Source: an uncultured Lachnospiraceae bacterium
GTDB lineage: Bacteria; Bacillota; Clostridia; Lachnospirales; Lachnospiraceae
Direction of reading: 5' to 3'
NCBI GenBank assembly: GCA_944375845.1
Contig: CALWAW010000039.1
Span: forward strand, 1-32,772
Length of the DNA stretch: 32,772 nt
Within the stretch, counting starts at the first letter, position 1. Each line of letters starts with the position of its first letter. The notes beneath the pieces are model-generated. The model searched no databases, had not been told where the DNA came from, and saw only the letters and a program-made list of their open reading frames with translations. The position numbers were made by a program, and so were the translations under genes. Positions 28,958-32,772 of this stretch are shown piece after piece.

Positions 28958-29218
28958 ATGAAAAAAAGGAAACTCACAAAGGAGGAGCGCAGCCGTTACG
29001 ATTCTGTTTTACGGCAAATGAAGTACTATGTGAAACGGGGCGTGGAGATTACGCTGGACGGCAGGGAGGCTTCCGCTGAGGAGATCGCTTCCGCCTGCGC
29101 CGTCAAGGAGCCCCAGGCCTATATGGGAGACTATATCTGGAATGAGGAGGGCGAGCTTGAAGAAATACGCTATGACAGGATCCTGAAGGAGCATAGCTCC
29201 GGAAATCAAAATTCTTAA
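28958..29218 (+). CDS. Small uncharacterised protein
   Basis: I do not recognise this 86-residue protein. It starts MKKRKLTKEERSRYDSVLRQMKYYVKRGVEITLDG, then DGREASAEEIASACAVKEPQAYMGDYIWNEEGELEEI. It has no signal peptide, membrane segment or cysteine pair. The basic N-terminal helix and acidic C-terminal half suggest a small cytoplasmic, possibly nucleic-acid- or protein-binding factor. AGGAG lies about eight bases before the ATG, and the codon bias matches neighbours, so it appears to be a real gene. It has its own promoter and a leader with a hairpin. Adjacent mecA is divergent, which gives no operon clue. Confidence 0.7.
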   Translation: MKKRKLTKEERSRYDSVLRQMKYYVKRGVEITLDGREASAEEIASACAVKEPQAYMGDYIWNEEGELEEIRYDRILKEHSSGNQNS

Positions 29219-29299
29219 AGCGGCGGCGCCGCGCTCACACACATTTCTTAAGATTCTCTGATTTTCCCCCCGAAAAGACTGTTTCCGAAAAAAATATGC

Positions 29300-29305
29300 T
29301 ATACT
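29300..29305 (+). promoter_or_regulatory. Probable -10 element for the GH18 gene
   Basis: TATACT, preceded by TATGC, lies 29 bases before the start codon. No good -35 is present at the right distance, so the promoter may be weak or use another signal. Confidence 0.45.
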
Positions 29306-29334
29306 GTACTCAGCAAAGACAGAGAGGTACAGCC

Positions 29335-31137
29335 ATGGCGGAATTACGAAGGACAAATTACAGAAGCCGATCCGGGCGCGGCCGGGAGACGGTTCAGGAA
29401 AAACGCCGGAAAAAAAGGCCGGTTTTCTATATCTGCCTGTTTTTTCTGCTGGCGGTTCTGGCGGCCGGCGCCTTTTTGGCATACAGAAAATTCGGGCCCG
29501 GGCGTGTCTGGGCCGATTACAGGGAGCTTTACGGCGCGGGGGCAGAGGAGACTGTTGTGTTCCTGGATGGGATCCAGTCAGAGGGAAGGGCTGTTTCCAG
29601 AAACGGGAGGATTTACGCGCCTGTTTCCGGGAATAACGGGAGCAGATGGTATTACAGCGGCGAAGGGCTGCTCCTCTATTCGACGGCGGAGGAAACCGTG
29701 GTCTTTGAGCCGGGGGCTCAGAGCTATACCATGGGAGGAACCACGGTAGATACAGGGTACGAGATCTTTTTCGCGGAAAATGGGACCGCATACGTGGCGG
29801 CCGATTTTATGGCGGAATTTGAAGGCGTCCGGACCTTTTATTTCCCTCCTGATAAAGAGGAGGGGATACCGGGCCGATTTTATGTGGAATCGGTGGGAAC
29901 ACAGGAGGAGGCAAAGGCCTCCGGCAGCACGCAGGTGCGGGTGCTGGCCGGGATCAAAAGCCCCATCGTGACGGAGACCTGGGCGGGCGAGACCCTTACG
30001 GTCATGGACCATGTGGACGACTGGACAAGGGTCCGCACGGAGGATGGCTTTGTGGGATATTTAAAGACAAAGCATCTGGAGGACGTCCGCCAGGTACAGG
30101 TGGCCTCCCCCCTCCCGGAATATACGTCGATTCAGATGGATGAAAAGGTGTGCATGGCCTGGCATCAGGTGTTCTCGGCGGCGGATAACGGCGAGCTTTC
30201 CTATTATCTGGAGGGAACCTCGGGAATCAACGTGCTTTCTCCCACCTGGTTCTCGGTATCGGACAACGCGGGCTCCCTCTCCTCCCTGGCCGATCAGGCC
30301 TACGTGGAGGAGGCCCACAGCCGGGGGATTCAGGTCTGGGCGCTGGTGGACGATTTCAATACGGACATGGACGACCTTACGATGCTGTCCTCGTCGGCGG
30401 CCAGGGAAAATGTGATCCGGCGGCTGATGGAGGAGGCGGCCCTCTATGATATAGACGGGATCAATGTGGATTTTGAGAGCGTGGACGAGGCCTGCGCCCC
30501 CCACTTCCTTCAGTTTATCCGGGAGCTTTCCATCGCCTGCCGAAAGGCGGGGAAGGTGCTCTCCATTGACAACTACGTCCCCTCGGGCGGCCGAAGCTGG
30601 TACGATCTGGGGGAGCAGGGCGAGGTGGCCGATTACGTGGTCATCATGGGCTATGATGAGCATTACAAGGGCTGCTGCTCCGGGACAAACGCCTCCCTTT
30701 CGTTCTCCGAGCATGGGATCACAGCCACCCTGGAGGAGGTGCCCGCCGACAAGGTGATCAACGGCCTTCCCTTCTTTATGCGGCTCTGGAAGGAGACGCC
30801 GCAGGAAAACGCCGGGGCGGACGAGGAGCTTTACAACGACGGCCTTTCCGTTTATGACGGCCCCTACGCCAGGGACTCCGAGGCCATTGGAATGAGGGAG
30901 GCCCAGGAGCTCATAGAGGCCCACGGCGTATCTCCCCAGTGGCAGGAGGATCTGGGGCAGTACTATGTCCAGTACGAGGAGGAGGGCTCCACATACAGGA
31001 TCTGGGTGGAGGACGCGGCCTCCATCGGCCTTAAGATGGAAAAGGTGCAGCAGCACGGAATCGCGGGCGCGGCCTTCTGGAAGCTGGGCCTTGAGACCCC
31101 GGACGTGTGGCCGGTTATAGAGGAGTATCTGGAATAG
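29335..31137 (+). CDS. Membrane-anchored SH3-GH18 glycoside hydrolase family protein
   Basis: A 600-residue protein with an N-terminal basic region, one membrane helix (about residues 35-53, FYICLFFLLAVLAAGAFLAY), and an extracellular C-terminal part. Next come a domain resembling copper-amine-oxidase N-terminal modules (about 60-190), a bacterial SH3 domain (about 200-255), and a GH18 hydrolase domain (about 265-600). The catalytic motif DGINVDFE places the acid at Glu381; SLEL/YdhD-like enzymes often have this Asn variant of DGxDxDxE. It probably remodels cell-wall glycan or a similar polymer. The ATG at 29335 follows AGAGAGGT and is preferred to 29296. Confidence 0.85.
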   Translation: MAELRRTNYRSRSGRGRETVQEKRRKKRPVFYICLFFLLAVLAAGAFLAYRKFGPGRVWADYRELYGAGAEETVVFLDGIQSEGRAVSRNGRIYAPVSGNNGSRWYYSGEGLLLYSTAEETVVFEPGAQSYTMGGTTVDTGYEIFFAENGTAYVAADFMAEFEGVRTFYFPPDKEEGIPGRFYVESVGTQEEAKASGSTQVRVLAGIKSPIVTETWAGETLTVMDHVDDWTRVRTEDGFVGYLKTKHLEDVRQVQVASPLPEYTSIQMDEKVCMAWHQVFSAADNGELSYYLEGTSGINVLSPTWFSVSDNAGSLSSLADQAYVEEAHSRGIQVWALVDDFNTDMDDLTMLSSSAARENVIRRLMEEAALYDIDGINVDFESVDEACAPHFLQFIRELSIACRKAGKVLSIDNYVPSGGRSWYDLGEQGEVADYVVIMGYDEHYKGCCSGTNASLSFSEHGITATLEEVPADKVINGLPFFMRLWKETPQENAGADEELYNDGLSVYDGPYARDSEAIGMREAQELIEAHGVSPQWQEDLGQYYVQYEEEGSTYRIWVEDAASIGLKMEKVQQHGIAGAAFWKLGLETPDVWPVIEEYLE

Positions 31138-31151
31138 AAGAAAACGGAGGG

Positions 31152-31207
31152 GCTGTCGCATCAATGATTAGCAAATCATAGGTGCGGCAGCTTCTTCTTG
31201 CCTTTTT
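31152..31207 (+). terminator. IS-end hairpin that may terminate the GH18 gene
   Basis: GCTGTCGCA (31152-31160) pairs with TGCGGCAGC (31183-31191) and, inside it, ATGATT (31164-31169) pairs with AATCAT (31174-31179) around AGCA. A TTCTTCTTGCCTTTTT tail follows. It begins 15 bases after the GH18 stop, so the IS may supply that gene's terminator. Confidence 0.6.
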
Positions 31208-31315
31208 GGAGGCAAAATCTTCGTCTCATTTATTCTATTTCTGTAAAAAGGCTAACCTTAATAAGCCTTTCTGGAAAAAGGTTTTCTTTTTGGATTCTTT
31301 TTTGACCCGTCAAAA

Positions 31316-32772
31316 TCAGGCCGTTTGTTTGAGAGGAAATAGATGCTGCCCGGTCTTTCCCGCCTGAATCTTATTGTGAAGTTTGTTTATGTTATATCCA
31401 ATCGCCAGAAGAATACTCTGGGCTGTTACATTTGCATGCCCTCGATATAAATATCGCCTGAATTCCATATCCGCTTTGATGTTTGCAAAACTTCCTTCGG
31501 CCTGGATACTTCGATTCATCCGGAGCTGTGTTCCATGACTGCTGGTAATCCGTTCCAATGTCTCCCGACGTTTTTCTTTCATCTTTTTTGAAACGTACAG
31601 TACTTTCTGCCGGTCTTCCATCGGTGTTTTACAGTTGTTTCCTTTGATACATTCTGTTTTGAAAGGACATCCGCCACAGCTGCCGCTCCGATATACAGTA
31701 ACAGTTCTCTGATAACCGCTGGATGTCTTTTCTTTCTTTTCATACTGGACGGTTAATGCCTGTCCGTTTACGCAGTAATAACAGTCTGCCTCCTCGTCAT
31801 ACTCCATGTTTTCCATCCGTCCGATATCCCGTCTGTATTTTCGGCTTTTGGAAATTTCATAGTTCTGCGGTTTGATATAGGACAGCTGCCCGTTTTCTTC
31901 AAGAAACAGATAATTCTCTTCACTTTCATATCCTGCGTCCGTCACGATCTCCTGGTATTTAAAGGGGAGATACTGCTCCATATCTTTTAAGAACGGGATC
32001 AATGTCCTTGTATCTGTAGGGTGTGGACTGATATCCAGCCATGTGATGTATTCCGAATCCACTCCATGCTGCAGATTGTAAGCCGGTTTCAGCTGCCCAT
32101 TGAGCATGGCGTCTTCCTTCAGCCGCATAAAAGTCGCATCCTGGTCTGTCTTGGAGTAACTGTTCCGCTCTCCACAGATATGGAGCTTTTTATTGTATTC
32201 TTTCAGTTTGGCCAGGTACATTTCCAGAGTTTCTATAGATTTCTGGAGGCGCGTTTTCCGCCGCCCGGTTCCATGCACGAAAACAATCCCCTCTTCCTGC
32301 CTGATCCGGTAAAGCTTTTTCCGCAGTCTTTTTAAGGTGCGCAGGGAGACGTTCCCATTATGGACGATCCTGAGGCCGTAATGCTTTTCGCATTCTTCTA
32401 CAAGGGCAGGGATCTTATTGAAAAGTTTTTCCTGATTTTTTGTAACAGCTTTTTTCCAGACAAAAGTATATCTGTTCGCAGCAGATTCTATTTTCGTTCC
32501 ATCAATAAAGATACTTTTTCCGGAAATCTCCCCAAGAGAATTTAAGAGTCCCGATACTTCAGCCAATGTTTTTTTCGAGCATTGCGCGAAATGCAGGGAA
32601 ATAAAACGAGCAAAGGTTGCATGGTCCGGCGCGGGGCTTCCTTCTAAAAGATACATAAAGTTGATGTCCCTGCGGCATGCGGTTTCGATATCCCGGCTGG
32701 AATAGATTCGATTCATGCTGGCGTAGACCATGATCTTAAACAGTTGTCTCGGTGTCGCCTGATTTTTCTTTA
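31316..32772 (-). CDS. IS1182-family transposase, 5' end beyond the window
   Basis: DDE transposase of an IS1182-type element. The frame stays open to the window edge, with KKNQATPRQLFKIM preceding the ATG at 32731, so that ATG is internal and the true start lies outside. The likely catalytic acids are Asp in FIDGTKIES, Asp in VTDAGYESEENY and Glu in QAEGSFANIKADM. A CGGCPFKTECIKGNNC cysteine cluster precedes the last motif. No stop or frameshift is seen within the window, so it may be active. The gene is more AT-rich and uses different codons from the flanking chromosome. Confidence 0.93.
   Translation of the reverse strand, partial: KKNQATPRQLFKIMVYASMNRIYSSRDIETACRRDINFMYLLEGSPAPDHATFARFISLHFAQCSKKTLAEVSGLLNSLGEISGKSIFIDGTKIESAANRYTFVWKKAVTKNQEKLFNKIPALVEECEKHYGLRIVHNGNVSLRTLKRLRKKLYRIRQEEGIVFVHGTGRRKTRLQKSIETLEMYLAKLKEYNKKLHICGERNSYSKTDQDATFMRLKEDAMLNGQLKPAYNLQHGVDSEYITWLDISPHPTDTRTLIPFLKDMEQYLPFKYQEIVTDAGYESEENYLFLEENGQLSYIKPQNYEISKSRKYRRDIGRMENMEYDEEADCYYCVNGQALTVQYEKKEKTSSGYQRTVTVYRSGSCGGCPFKTECIKGNNCKTPMEDRQKVLYVSKKMKEKRRETLERITSSHGTQLRMNRSIQAEGSFANIKADMEFRRYLYRGHANVTAQSILLAIGYNINKLHNKIQAGKTGQHLFPLKQTA

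Larger units (their letters stand above)
31149..32772 (-). mobile_element. IS1182-family insertion sequence, one end inside the window
   Basis: The element carries an IS1182-type transposase and is clearly more AT-rich than its surroundings. Its inside end is probably near the GGGGCTGTCGCA at 31149-31160, which resembles terminal repeats of this family. The other end lies outside the window, so inverted-repeat pairing and target duplication cannot be checked here. Confidence 0.7.

Noticed and set aside
31138-31315. Small gene or non-coding RNA between the GH18 gene and the transposase
   Set aside because: The stretch is the IS end with a hairpin and AT-rich sequence; no start codon with a ribosome site or promoter stands out.

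Overview
The window looks like chromosomal core DNA from a moderately GC-rich anaerobic Firmicute, most likely a gut Clostridia of the Lachnospiraceae type. Evidence: Firmicute-type ribosome binding sites (AGGAGG) and sigma-A promoters, an oxygen-sensitive class III ribonucleotide reductase, a 2[4Fe-4S] ferredoxin, fermentative D-lactate dehydrogenase and malic enzyme, MecA, and GdpP next to rplI and dnaB. Species cannot be named from the sequence alone.

Layout. Bases 1-4442 hold a branched-chain amino acid ABC transporter operon (livK 5'-truncated, livH, livM, livG, livF), with a hairpin terminator between livK and livH. A promoter at 4510-4538 then drives a three-S1-domain RNA-binding protein, a small alarmone (ppGpp) synthetase and an RmlD-like reductase. 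Malic enzyme follows with its own promoter and terminator (7019-8343). Next come an unrecognised membrane protein, a zinc-dependent phospholipase C-like protein and an Atg22-type MFS transporter (8431-11451). nrdD-nrdG (11566-14250) is preceded by two NrdR-like boxes. gdpP-rplI-dnaB plus a flavin reductase-like gene (14369-18793) and a MerR-family regulator (18873-19532) follow.

On the minus strand, 22910-19572 encodes a glutamate synthase split into three proteins: class II glutaminase, Fe-S/FMN synthase domain, and GXGXG domain. It is divergent from pyrG-purF (23175-26215). The shared 264-base gap holds back-to-back sigma-A promoters, and each promoter runs directly into a strong hairpin in its leader. 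This glutamine-using pair (glutamate synthase against CTP synthase/PurF) is the most interesting regulatory locus here. After it come D-lactate dehydrogenase and a ferredoxin (both minus), a DUF1858 redox-disulfide protein (plus), mecA (minus), a small unrecognised gene, and a membrane-anchored SH3/GH18 protein (29335-31137).

The right edge (about 31149 to the end) is an IS1182-type insertion sequence, visibly more AT-rich than its surroundings. Its transposase runs off the window.

Most of the window is well-understood core metabolism and I did not find a convincing wholly new system. The strongest leads are regulatory: the glutamate synthase leader terminator, the pyrG leader, the paired NrdR boxes, and an uncharacterised small gene behind a hairpin leader. 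No tRNA, rRNA, CRISPR or prophage was seen. No gene-free stretch exceeds 300 bases.
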